A stretch of DNA of 31,201 bases, from assembly GCA_027972325.1 (NCBI GenBank), contig JAPMOS010000307.1:1-31201 (forward strand). The letters run 5' to 3'. This DNA is from Paratrimastix pyriformis. Lineage: Eukaryota; Preaxostyla; Paratrimastigidae. Of the stretch, positions 1 to 10,028 are shown in pieces. Position 1 is the first letter of the stretch. Each line of letters starts with the position of its first letter. The notes under the pieces are model-generated. The model ran no database searches. It was not told where the DNA came from and was given only the letters and a program-made list of their open reading frames with translations. Both the position numbers and the translations under genes were made by a program.

Positions 1-541
1 GAGGAGGAGGCACGGGCGTCGGCCCGGCACGGACGCAGTTCTGGAGTATGAGACGCGCGGGCGGGCGGCTGTTTCCGGGGTGGCAGCCGGGGTCCCCGGG
101 CTTCCCTGGTGCCGGTCGGCTTCGCTGTTGCCGGGTAACAGCCACGCCCCCTGCCCCGGACCCCGGAACGGGTTGGGCAGGCGGCCCGCGCACTGGGGTG
201 GTGGTGACGGCCGCTGGAGCCGGGGTGGACTCGACATGGGGTGATGTCAACGTAGGGGTGGCCGGGGCCGTGATGGTGGGTAATGCCGGCAGGGTGATGG
301 AGACGGGGGTAGAGACGAGGGGCCAGGCTGGGTGGGGGACCCGGGGCTGGATGCCCAGCCCGGGGAGGTCTGTGGGGTGGCGGCGCCGTAGCGGCCGCCC
401 GTACCGAAGGCAGCCCGACCGATCGGGAGAAGCGCTGGACGCAGGGAAGTTCAGTGAAGGTGCGAAGGGAATGGTGAGGGCATCGGTGAGGTGGGCGCCT
501 GGGGAAGGGGCTATGCGGGTGACGGCTGCACCCCCGTCCAT
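1..541 (-). CDS. Partial Pro/Thr-rich open reading frame, runs off the left edge
   Basis: On the minus strand a frame starts at an ATG at 541 (MDGGAAVTRIAPSP) and stays open to base 1, at least 180 codons. It is rich in Pro, Thr, Ala and Val, for example TLTSPHVESTPAPAAVTTTP, which resembles a disordered linker. No domain is recognisable. High GC makes long chance frames likely, and a plus-strand frame overlaps it over most of its length. In its favour, it lies on the same strand as the better exon candidates at 1350-2550, so it could be a downstream exon of the same gene. This is inference only. Confidence 0.22.
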   Translation of the reverse strand, partial: MDGGAAVTRIAPSPGAHLTDALTIPFAPSLNFPASSASPDRSGCLRYGRPLRRRHPTDLPGLGIQPRVPHPAWPLVSTPVSITLPALPTITAPATPTLTSPHVESTPAPAAVTTTPVRGPPAQPVPGSGAGGVAVTRQQRSRPAPGKPGDPGCHPGNSRPPARLILQNCVRAGPTPVPPP

Positions 542-946
542 CCCCACATCTGGACGCCCCCACCACCATAACCCTGGCCGCCCATCTCATCTCTTGCTCC
601 CCATCCGGCACCATCGACCCGCCCGGTCTGGTCGGTGTCGGTTCTCCTTTCCAACGGACCTCCGCAGGTGTGCTGCCTGCCGCAGCCGCAGCCGCAGCCG
701 ACCCGCCAGGAGTCCGGGCGCCCATCATCAGGATGGCGGGCCGCTGGAGGATGCCGCGCATGGGGGTGGCCGGATGGCCGGCGGTTGAAGAGCCGGGGTG
801 CCCGGGATGGCCGCCGAGGTGGGGGCGGAGGCGGGTCGGGCCGCGCCAGCGGGTGGCGACTTGGAGGGGAGGCACGGTAGCCGCCTTGCAAGGCTGGGTT
901 CAGGGCAACAACGTCGCAGAAGGGCTGCGCCGGGGGATCGCACACA
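542..946. other. GC-rich stretch, no confident gene
   Basis: No confident gene. On the minus strand an exon-like block lies at about 666-892. It is preceded by a CAG acceptor-like site at about 893 and followed by a GAG/GT donor-like site near 665. The encoded sequence is low complexity (Ala/Pro/Gly) and cannot be told from chance coding in GC-rich DNA. Confidence 0.3.
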
Positions 947-1006
947 CGATGATGATGCTTGGATGATGATGGTGACTGGATGATGATGATGATGACTGGA
1001 TGATGA

Positions 1007-1040
<34 letters not shown>

Positions 1041-1191
1041 GTGATGGTGATGGTGATGATGATGATGATGACAAATGACATGATGATCTGATGCCGATGA
1101 TGATGATGATGATGATGATTGACGATGATGATGATGATGATTGGCGATGATGATGCCGATGATGATGATGACACTGGATGATGATGATGCC

Positions 1192-1284
<93 letters not shown>

Positions 1285-1322
1285 TGACGACGACGATGGA
1301 TGATGCGATGCGATGATGCTCG
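947..1322. repeat. (GAT)n microsatellite with variants
   Basis: About 375 bp made almost entirely of GATGAT units with interspersed GGT, GCC, TGG and GAC variants. The purest block is at 1193-1280. It creates long artificial open frames of poly-Ile, poly-Ser and poly-His on the minus strand. These should not be taken as protein. Confidence 0.95.
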
Positions 1323-1349
1323 GATGTGCCATATATGGAGGTTTTGAAC

Positions 1350-1451
1350 CCTGAGCCGGGCGATCGACTCCCCGGTGGCCACGAAGCGGATGTGCAGCTC
1401 CTGGTAGAGGCGCCGCACGGTCAGCCACTGGCTCGTCGCGGAGGACGACTC
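1350..1451 (-). CDS. Probable internal exon of an unidentified minus-strand gene
   Basis: The minus strand reads a pyrimidine-rich acceptor (a run of C and CAT ending in CCCAG at 1452-1453), then 102 nt (exactly 34 codons), then a GT donor at 1349-1348. The encoded peptide contains SQWLTVRRLYQELHIRF and VATGESIARLR. It is amphipathic and mixed in composition, unlike the low-complexity chance frames around it. I do not recognise the protein. Neighbouring exon candidates on the same strand lie at 1792-2012 and 2465-2550, so a spliced host gene read from right to left is the simplest view. Confidence 0.45.
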
Positions 1452-1791
1452 CTGGGATGGGGGATGGGGGGATGGGGAGGGGATGTGGAGGAAGGGAGAG
1501 ACCAGAGCAACCGACAAAGCCGTCCAGCAGACACAGACAGACAGACACAAACATGCCAGACGCATGAGGGTCCATCATCGGGGAGGCGAGGGAGCGGCGC
1601 CCAAGGTGGGAAGGGCGTGAGTGGGCACATGGGGGTGGGGTGGGGTGGGGGCAGAACTGGTGGAAGGGTGCTCGATGTACTGGATCAGGCCCCTGCATGC
1701 CCGGAAGACCTGTGTGTGTGTGTGTGATGGACAGGGAAGGGCATGGAACATCGGGGGTGAGGGTGGTGATGGTGAGGGAGGGTGTGCCGAC

Positions 1792-2012
1792 CGGCAGGTA
1801 CTGGGGACACATCCCGTCCACGGCCACGCTCCAGACGGCCCCCAGGGGCGACGGGCCAGCCGTGTCCGGGCGCTTGAGGGCGGCCGGCCCCGGGCAGCCC
1901 GCCTTGGCGTACATATCCCGGAGCCGATCCAGAGTCACCCGCAGCGGCTGCAGATGCTCGCCCAGGTGGCCCCGTAGGGTGCCCGTGGGGCACGGCCGAC
2001 ATGGTGATGGGG
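1792..2012 (-). CDS. Probable exon of the same unidentified minus-strand gene
   Basis: The minus-strand frame contains LGEHLQPLRVTLDRLRDMYA, then AKAGCPGPAALKRPD and AVWSVAVDGMCPQYLP. It ends at a GT donor at 1791-1790 that interrupts the frame. The heptad-like Leu spacing in the first part suggests a helical segment. The upstream boundary is uncertain, and no family could be named. The stretch between this exon and 1451 (about 340 bp) has the C-rich, CA-repeat character of an intron. Confidence 0.4.
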
Positions 2013-2464
2013 CCCACGGAGGGGCATGGAGAGCCGGGCGGCCGTGCTGAGCGGGCCTGGTGGCCGGGGCGGGCGGCAGCCCGGGCGGGTAGAGCAGGAG
2101 TCGCATATGGGGCGTGTGGAGGCCCACACGAGCGTAGCGCTCGCAGTCCCTCGGGGCTGTCCAGGAAGGGCACCGTGAAGAAGCAGGGCGGGCCCGTCAT
2201 CATCGACGGCAGAGAGCAGTTGGGCAACCTGGCGGGATGGGGGGATGATGGCAGCGGGGATAAGGTCATTCATCAGTCTCCATCTCCCCTCCTCACATCC
2301 TCAATCGCCCACCCGGAATGCCGGACCGTCCATCATGGCCGCTCTAGTGCCGCCGAGCAGAGCAGGCCCACCTGGGACTGAGCCACTAGGGTCGGATGAG
2401 GCTCGCCCACCATCCCCGGATGGCCCGCAGGTGAGGCCACCTCGCTGGCAAGCGAGGCGTTGAC

Positions 2465-2550
2465 CTCGGCCAGGTCTCGTCCAGGGCGTGCAGAAGCAGG
2501 GTGAGCGAGATCATGATCCGGTTGGAGCCGCTCGCCTCAGTGGCTGATGA
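2465..2550 (-). CDS. Possible upstream exon of the minus-strand gene
   Basis: The minus strand encodes SNRIMISLTLLLHALDETWPR and then meets a GAG/GTCAAC donor at 2465. The Leu-rich helical stretch is protein-like, but the 5' boundary is not clear. Another possible exon (about 2110-2260) lies between this one and 1792-2012. There two frames compete and I could not choose between them. Confidence 0.28.
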
Positions 2551-2654
2551 CCCCCAGAAGTGATTTTGCGGTGAAACGAGAACCGACACAAACCAGTGGG
2601 AAGCGTTCGAAGCGGTTTACACCACCGCGGCTCATCGATGCTCGAGAAGGGGAG

Positions 2655-2900
2655 TGGGCAGATTGAGGCCGAGGGGGGCCGAGGGAGGCCGAGGGGGCCG
2701 CCGGGGGGGAGGGGGGGCCGAGGGGGGCCGAGGGGGGGAGGGGGGGGCCGAGGGGAGGGGGGGGGGGGGGGGGGCCGAGGGGGGCCGGGGGGCCGAGGGG
2801 GGCCGAGTGGGCGGCGAGTGGGCGCGAGTGGGCGAGCGGCCGCGAGGGGACAACAAGGAGGCCGCGAAGGCGCCGCGAAGGCGCAGCAGGGGGTGAAGGG
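2655..2900. repeat. G-rich minisatellite (units of GGGGCCGAG type)
   Basis: The plus strand holds dozens of short units built from runs of 3 to 16 G with GAGG or CCGAG between them. The densest part is 2700-2800. Several neighbouring G-runs could form G-quadruplexes. The Gly/Arg- or Pro-rich frames through it are products of the composition. Confidence 0.8.
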
Positions 2901-3287
2901 GACGCGAGGGGCGCACGAAAGGGCGAAGGGGCCAAGAGCGGCGGCGACGAAGGACGACGGGCGGACACAAGGGGCACGCGGAGCGGCAGGAGCAGCCGCG
3001 AGGGGCAAGAGGGCCACGGGGAAGCGCGAGGAAGCCTGTCGGGATTCGGTAAAACAAGAGGTGTGCCGAAAAAAGAGCAGACCAGGATCGTTCAATATGA
3101 TGTCGGAGGCAACTCCAAGAAAAACCGCAAGAGTAGAAAAAAAACCCGCAAGAGTAGAAAAAATGCAGCGCTATAAGAGTCGTTTGAGACCAAGAGAAGG
3201 TCTGGTCTTTTGGGACGAACAGTCTGATCTGATGATCGCTCCCGCCCGCAAATTTTTCAGGCGACACGCGTCCGCCAAATTTGAATA
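2901..3287. other. Flank of LINE copy 1, no confident gene
   Basis: A plus-strand frame stays open to a stop at 3286-3288 and ends with a basic segment (RKFFRRHASAKFE). I cannot support it as a gene because it begins in the G-rich minisatellite. A short direct repeat of the type CGCAAGAGTAGAAAAA occurs twice at about 3127-3163. This is the sequence just beyond the 3' tail of LINE copy 1. Confidence 0.35.
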
Positions 3288-3304
3288 GTGTGTGTGTGTG
3301 TGTG
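3288..3304. repeat. (GT)n tract: (AC)n tail of LINE copy 1
   Basis: Seventeen bases of GT repeat stand between the flank and the first conserved LINE 3' base. On the LINE strand the element therefore ends in (AC)n. Copy 2 has the same tail, 21 bases long, at 10721-10741. Confidence 0.9.
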
Positions 3305-3468
3305 ATACTTCCCGGCTTGCGCCGAGTCCGGAATCGGGCCGAAGCCCGCGGGTGACATGATCCCCCCCGGGCCGCCTTCCCGCAGGACAAGTCCTGCAGA
3401 AAGAGCACCCCAGGGAGTTCATGGGTCGGCTACCGTCCCTCCAGGGGCGGTCTCCGCCGACTTCCGGA
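3305..3468 (-). other. 3'UTR of LINE copy 1 with stem-loops
   Basis: About 164 bases between the ORF2 stop and the (AC)n tail, matching copy 2 (10742-10905) base for base as far as I could read. It contains a perfect 7-bp hairpin with a 2-base loop (GCAGGACAAGTCCTGC, 3382-3397) and a smaller GGCGG/CCGCC stem near 3444-3457. LINE reverse transcriptases commonly recognise a structured 3' end, so these stems are candidates for that role. Confidence 0.6.
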
Positions 3469-4506
3469 CTACAGCTCTTCTTTCATTCCTGCCTCAAATT
3501 TTTCGCACTTCTTCCTTTGCTGAATCGCTATGAGCATCGTTTTCCTGATTCCTGCCAGCTCGCTTCCCACCTCCTTTTGAGTGTCTTCATCCACAATTCC
3601 CATTTCCGCTGCCAGTCTACATGCATTCGCGTATTCCATCTTAACACCGCACTTCGCTCTCAACCTCCTCATCACCTTCGTCACCACCGCCTCCGATATC
3701 CCCCTCCAGTTGTAAAGCGCTTCCCCATCTCTCGGGCGGCCCTCATAGTTTACCTGCACCATGCAACTCCCGGCCTCCTTCCTCAACATCGCCTCCAAAG
3801 CCCACAACGGGGCTGGATCCATCGGGAATCTCTCCCTAGCCCGCCCATTCTCAAACATCAGAATCCCCACATCAAACCGCGCCTTCCCCACCACTTTCCT
3901 CCCGGTGCGCCAGAAACTCGGCTCCCAAAAGGCAAACCCACCCTCCTGGATGATGAAAAGCTCACGCATCTGAATGTCCCCCTTGATCGCCAAGCTCACA
4001 CCGTGCTTCGGCTCACTCCCCGGCTGGATTCTGTTCGCTTTCCCTTCCCCGTACGGCACAATAACAATGCATCTAAACGCTCTTTTCCCTCCTCTACCAA
4101 TCGGGCTCTCCGCCCACTCTCCAATTGCTCGGAAAAACCGATCCATCTCCTCCTGGGGGTTATATTCCGGATTCGCATAAATCAACAAGTCCCGATTCTC
4201 CTTAAATAGCCCGTACCCATCCACCGAACCTCCCAGGAACCAGTCTTCCTTACTCGGCGTTCTATACTCTGGGAAACTGAGATCCGCATTCCCTGGGTGC
4301 GAAAACGCCATCACCGTTAGGCTTCCCGCCTGCCTCAGCAACGAAGATATAGTGTGGGGAGTCGTCCATTGGTTCCTCAGCGTACTCATATGCGTCCGCC
4401 CCTCCTTTACTGTCGTGCTTTTCCCTTCCTCATATCGGTCACACATCTCAGCCACCTCTGTCGAGAACCTTTCCCAAAACTGTCCCATGTTCTCGCCCGA
4501 AACCAT
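3469..4506 (-). CDS. ORF2 C-terminal extension of copy 1: candidate PCIF1/Dam-like adenine methyltransferase domain
   Basis: An open block of 345 codons downstream of the RNase H and knuckle. Counting from its first Met: a strand-like DLLIYANPEYN with the putative catalytic motif NPEY at residues 112-115 (4162-4173), a helix EEMDRFFRAIGEWAE, a buried strand FRCIVIVPYG (145-153), then MRELFIIQEGGFAFW (180-194) and ARFDVGILMFENG (209-221). The order NPP[YF]-like motif, helix, hydrophobic strand ending in VP, later D-x-x-hydrophobic strand ending in a polar Asn matches my memory of PCIF1-type and Dam-like N6-adenine methyltransferases. Glu replaces the second Pro of the usual NPP[FYW], in both copies. 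The last 100 residues are basic and helical. It could instead be an unrelated LINE extension. Confidence 0.42.
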   Translation of the reverse strand: MVSGENMGQFWERFSTEVAEMCDRYEEGKSTTVKEGRTHMSTLRNQWTTPHTISSLLRQAGSLTVMAFSHPGNADLSFPEYRTPSKEDWFLGGSVDGYGLFKENRDLLIYANPEYNPQEEMDRFFRAIGEWAESPIGRGGKRAFRCIVIVPYGEGKANRIQPGSEPKHGVSLAIKGDIQMRELFIIQEGGFAFWEPSFWRTGRKVVGKARFDVGILMFENGRARERFPMDPAPLWALEAMLRKEAGSCMVQVNYEGRPRDGEALYNWRGISEAVVTKVMRRLRAKCGVKMEYANACRLAAEMGIVDEDTQKEVGSELAGIRKTMLIAIQQRKKCEKFEAGMKEEL

Positions 4507-7500
4507 CTCCCCGGGACCTCTCCATCAATTGCCATAGCCTCACCTTCGTGATCTGCCTGCCCCTTATCTTCACACACTCGCCCATCGGCTCCACCCACTT
4601 CTCCTCGAGCAGCTGGTCCGGGTCTTCAGCTCCCTCCGCCTTGTCCAACCACTCAATTAGCTTCACTGCATCCGCCCCTTTCCATCTCTCCCCCACACAT
4701 CCCGCCATCCCTGGGCACTCAAACACCAAGTGGTTCATGTGGTCCCTCACCCCACACCAACACTTCCCATCCCCTCCCCGTTGATGTAGAACCGGATGTT
4801 GGCCGTGATATACCGCTGCAGGATTGCCATCATCGCCAGCTTCCTGACATCTCACACCTCATCGTTTGCACGTTGATCCCTCCGTTGCGACTCTCTGCGT
4901 TAATCAACACAATCTCGTTTTTCTTTTACGAGCCGCCCTCCACATTCGACTTTTCCTCCCCATTCCTTCATCACCTCTCTGTCTGTCTCCACCTCCTTCC
5001 CGTCACTTCTCCGCACCAGCTTGAATCCCCATCTCTTCGGGCACCACGCTCGGCTCCATCTTTATGCTCCGTCCCGCAATCTTGTCTGCCAATCTGTTCC
5101 CCTCCGCATCCAGCGACGCACTAGTTTCCTGATGTCCCTTAACCCAGACCATTCGTATCTCTCCACGATGCTCCTTCACAATCCGCTGCCCCCTCCGCAG
5201 CAGTCCCTCCGCCTTCGATTCTATCAGATCCGTTGGTTTCCACCAACCCTTTATCAGTCCCTCAACCCACCCCTTTGCCACTTTACTGTCCGTTCTCACT
5301 TCCACATTCGCATCCTGTCCAATCCGAATAGCCTCCAGAATAGCCTCCAACTCCGCTTCATTGTTAGTCTGCCCCGACCCGAACACCTCCTCCCCGCCTC
5401 ACCGCCAGCGCCCCATTTTTTAATCTCTCAATCACCGCGAACGCCGCCCGTCTTTCCTTCCGGCTTCTTGTCGCACTCCCATCAGTATACAACCTCCATT
5501 CCGCCTCTGGCTCCACCCACTCTTTACTCTCCACCCTCATCACACTCCGCCATCAACTCCTCCGCCCTCACCCCCGCCCTATCTTGTTCCCTCCTTCCAC
5601 TTTTCGCTCGCTCAATCCTGATCCGACTTCCTCTCGCTCCTTTTCTTTCCCACCCCCCTTTCCTCTGTTTCACCACTGCCATCTTCCCCCCCGACGCACT
5701 GCAACTTTGCTTGCCTCTTGACTCTTGGTTTCGCTTCCCCCGACCGCCCCAACCCCCGACTCCCTCACTCCTTCCTTCATTCCCCTTATCTGCCTTCTCC
5801 TTCTCCACTCTCCGCCTCTTCCGCCTCTCCCTCCGCCGACTCCTCCTCCCGAATCCGCCTCGCCAATTGCAGATAGTCCGGACTCACCCTGTTACCATAC
5901 AGACACACCCGCTTTTTTGGATCATCTCCACATACTGCGGCATCACCCCCTTCCAATGAAATCTTCCCCTATGATGAGGTCCGCCACACTCCGAATCTTC
6001 CTTTTCATGAGGGTCTGTCTGTGCTTCTTTGTTATCTTGCAGGGCTCCGCCATCTCTTCCAGTGTCGTCGGCATGCCGTACTTCACTTCCTCCTTCAGTT
6101 TCTCACCGTCCCTCAGGATCGCTATGTCTCTCCTGTGCATCACCTGCAACGCCCCAATCACCACCCCCGGCATCTTCTCCTGCCCGTGCATCTTCACCCA
6201 CTTCCCTGCATCATCCAACAGCGGCTCACGCGTCGTCCACAATTTCTGCAGCAGCACGATCTCCTCCCTCAGCACCACTCCACACCCCTGCTCGTCCGCC
6301 ATCCTCCCCAGAATTTGTGTCATCACCATCATATCATGGACATCAATCGGGTCCTTCAGCCCCATACCCCCTTCCTCCTCCGGAAAGAACAGCACCTCTG
6401 CCGGGTCGCATTTCCCAATACAACCTCCGATTTCCCTGAACACCCTCGCATATCTCTGCTTCAGTGTTTCCAAGTCCCTTGTCGGCATTGGGCACTGCCT
6501 CGCCGTGTATTGTAGGCAAGTCGAGACACACTCATTAATCATTTGCACCATCAACCTCGGAGGGACCTTCTTGTCCATGAGCCTGTGCAGTCGCCCACAC
6601 ATTTTCTGGATCACCTTCTCCGTGTTGACCTTCATGTTCATCTCCTCATCTATCCATATCCCAAGATACCGAATTGCTCCACCCTTTTGCTGCACTCTGA
6701 TCTTTCGACCCTCTCCCAGATCCAAGTCCGTCTTCCCCTTCACCCCGCCACACAGGTAGTCACACTTGCTCCACGACAGCTCCATACCAGCCTCTTCCAC
6801 TTTCCGCCTTACCGTATTCACCAAACGGACCATCTGTTCCCTTGTTCTCGTCACCAACATAATGTCGTCCGCAAATGCCAACACCTTTACCTTCCTGCCG
6901 CTATCCAGAATATAGCCCTCCTGTCGTCTCACCTCCGCCAAGACTCCCTCCATGAAGGAGATAAACAGCAGGCAGGACAACGGGTCCCCCTGACTAATTC
7001 CTCTCTCAATGTCATAGCTATCCGTCAACCCGTACCCCGTGATCACCCGCGCCTTTCTCCCCTCATACAAGCTGTCCACATACCTGACAAATTCCTCTTC
7101 CACCCCCATCCCTTCTCAACCCCCTTCTGAGCGCCTCCATGTCAACTGTATCATAGGCCTTTCTTATATCTAGCGCGCACATGTGGAACTCCTTACCTCC
7201 CATAATCTTCGAGTCCGTCAACACCCCAAAATCTCGGCAATCGGCGTCTCAATCCTCCGATCCCTCAGGAAACCAAACTGCTCCGCCCCGAATACCCCTT
7301 TTTCAACGCACCAGTCTTGAAATCTCGAGGCAATCACTACCTGCAGTCCTTTCAAAAAGACCTGTATTAAAGTTATAGGCCTTCTTCCCGCCGGATCCCC
7401 CGGGATGCTCCGTCTGCGATTTGGTTGCCATATAGACCGAGCTGAGTTTCAGCTCCTCAGGAACCTCAGACTTCGCAACATCTCGTTGTATCGCCTCCCC

Positions 7501-10025
7501 AACCACTCCTTAATTTCGTCCTGACAAGCATGGACCATCTCCGCCGTCACTCCATCCGGGCCAGCCGCTTTCCCGTCCGGCAACGCCCCAGTATTGTCTG
7601 GATATCATGCGTCGTCAGAGGGCCATAATTACCCTTCCACCCACGCCTCCCGTTACCTCCTTCAGTCTTTGCCCCCGTCCCCACCGGCAGCTTCCTTTTG
7701 CAAGCCCCGCCATGAAACCCCACCATCCCCTCTTAACCTCCGCCGGGTCCGACACCACCCTGTCCATCTTCCCTCCGCATTTCGAGTCACGTAGGTTGTA
7801 ATTGGCGCCGCGCCATCCGTCATGATACCCTTATAGATACGCTTGCGCTCTCCAATGCCCTATCTCTTTACCATAATGCACCGACCTCATCTTCGCCAGC
7901 TGTTTCAACATCTCCTTCCTCTTACTCAAGTCCTCCTCCGCCAGCGCTCTCCTCCTCAATTTCTTTTATCCTGAAAGGCTCAAAATCTCGATCCGTATTC
8001 ATCACATCCCTATAGCCGAAAACGCAGCCAGCTGTCACCCGAAGAAACTCACTCATCTGTTCAAATGATGGCTCCTCCCCTTCACAGCTGCCTCTCGCAA
8101 CATTTGCGCAACCTTCCCACGGTACTTTTCCATTTTCCCAACCATAACATCATACTCCTCCTTCTTCTTGTCCCGCAACAGTGCCTCCACATCCGTCCGG
8201 GGGAAGGGCAGATGGCCACCTTCCTCCGAGCCATTTTCACCGCAGAGGCGCCATGTTTCGGAGATCCGTTACAATCATGGTGATCCGTGACCGCCTGCCA
8301 CTGAATCTCATCATTCCGCCAAACAAACAAATTGTCCAGCACCCTCCCCATTGTCCCCTGCGTCGACAGACACAAATCCAACCGGGCCCTCCCCTTCCAT
8401 CATGCTCTTCCTCTTTCGCCACCGTCCCACCCTTCCGGCTCCGGATGTTATCTCCCCGCCTTCCCAACCATCTTCGCCACATCATACAATCCCAGTTTCT
8501 CTTGCCCTCCTTCCTTAGCCCATCCGTTCGCATCTGTGTACACCACGACTCCTCTCCCATCCGACGCCCCCGCCACACACCTCCAACCGCTCCAAGATCG
8601 CTCCTTACCCTCACGTTCGCCTCTCCGTCCCCAGTAGGAAAATACATGTTGATGAGTCTCATCTGATTCTTCCCTCCGTCCAGTCCATAAACATGAGATA
8701 ACCAGGAATCACCTCCGTAATCTTTCGAACTGCCACTTGCAGTGTTTTTCTATACCCAATCATCACCCTCTCGGGTGCCGCTTAACAGACTCCTCCGCCA
8801 CAGAGCTCCTCCAGCACCACCCCTTCATCCATTTTTCCTGCAGAAATTCTTTATTGTCCCTCGTTCCTTTCGTTTCCTGCAAAAGCGCTACGTCCGTTCG
8901 ACCCACCTTCAGCAAATCTTCTACATTTTTCTTTTTCCATTCCGAGCCCAGCCCCCGCACATTCCATCCGACCACCCTCACCCGATCCTCCTCTTCCCCG
9001 GCAGCCCCGCCCTCGTTAGCCTCCTTTTTCGCAGCACCACTTTTCCACCCCACAAAATTCTTCCGCCTGCCTTCATCATACACCCGCTCAATATCCAGCA
9101 TTTTCGCTTTTGCCTTTCTTCCTTCTCATCCCTTTCCCTCCTTCTCCCTCCTTCACTCCTGAGGCACCCTGTAACGACTATCCCCACTGCAGATAGGCTT
9201 CCCACCCACCCCATGCACTGCTCCGCCCCGGCCCATCCCCGCTCCCCAGCCTTCCCACCTCCCATCTGCATCTTCACACCTCCGAACGCCGGTCCCAGGG
9301 CCGACTTCCTCATCTTCGAAGCCTTTTCCTGCCCCTCCACATAGGAACACATCTCCATGACCTGCTTCCTCTTCCCCAACTTCTCCGACCCTGCTGTCAT
9401 TAAACCTCCACCATTGGTCTCCAATCTTTTGACCGCCACCCAGTGTCGCCCACCCCCTTCTCCCCACAAAACTCCGCCACCGCTACCATGTGATACACCT
9501 TACCGCCCACTTCCACCACATCCGGCTGGACCCTCCATTGCCTCTTATCAACCATCCCTTCCCCTACCCCGCGTCACTTGGACGACCATAACACCCTCTG
9601 TTCCCACCACCCGCTCCTCCCTCGCATGCCAACGATCCACCCCACACCCAGGGCACCTTTTCGTATCCTCTGATTTGAAAGGATCACCCCTTCCCACATG
9701 TCACTCATTTTCTCCAGATCCCGCTCCAATCTCACCAGATTTCTCTCTCCGTTCCGCTACTCATAAGCTCACACTCCTGACATGTGTCCTCCACTTCCAC
9801 AGTTACCTTTGCCGCTATCCCAGACCTCCGCAGCAATTCAACGAGGGCCTCCTCCGCTTCCCCATCCTGCCCTTCGTCCAAACCCCTCGCTCCCTCCCTC
9901 CACACCCCTTCTTCCCACTCCGGGGTCCCATGACCTCCCGCACATCTCGTACAACTCCCCCACCCCCCCAGCCGCCTCAACCACCTGGAGGGCCGTGCTG
10001 ATCCAGCAGCGGTGGCCAGTGACAT
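3469..10025 (-). CDS. LINE copy 1 ORF2 (endonuclease, RT, RNase H, C-terminal extension), frame-broken
   Basis: The ATG at 10025 follows an in-frame TAG and TTA. In order: two Cys pairs (TCQEC near 9778, CPGCG near 9650), then a basic linker. The APE endonuclease (about 8975-8260) has GWNVRGLG, ALLQETKGT and a TDHH motif near 8275-8286. The RT (about 7600-6650) has LDIRKAYDTVD, ISQGDPLSCLLF and FADDIMLV (FADD at 6864-6875). The RNase H (about 5495-5050) has VYTDGSATS, NNEAELEAI, VRTDSK and GNRLADKIA. A knuckle has CWCG then HLVFEC (4712-4775), and a methyltransferase-like tail follows. Several frame breaks separate these blocks, for example between the RT start and the endonuclease and near 4500. 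Many lie in homopolymers and differ from copy 2, so some may be read errors. The protein would copy its own RNA into DNA at a nicked target. Confidence 0.88.
5515..5705 (-). other. Copy-specific charged linker between RT and RNase H (copy 1)
   Basis: The stretch encodes Lys/Arg/Glu/Gly-rich linker. It does not align with the matching place in copy 2 (about 12955-13110), although both flanks are nearly identical in the two copies. Confidence 0.6.
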
Positions 10026-10028
10026 TAA

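Noticed and set aside
947-1322. CRISPR-like array
   Set aside because: Simple three-base repeat with no spacers, in a eukaryotic context. The other tandem repeats here also lack spacers.
511-2127. 538-codon minus-strand frame with poly-Ile and poly-Ser
   Set aside because: The middle is the (GAT)n microsatellite read in one frame. Only short exon-like parts of it look like protein.
2596-3288. 230-codon plus-strand gene ending next to the LINE tail
   Set aside because: Most of it is translated G-rich minisatellite. Only a short basic end is protein-like.
5021-7130. Long plus-strand open frames opposite the LINE (up to 344 codons), and their like at 12900-14350
   Set aside because: They are Pro/Ser/His-rich mirror images of the minus-strand RT and RNase H coding sequence, which has full motif support.
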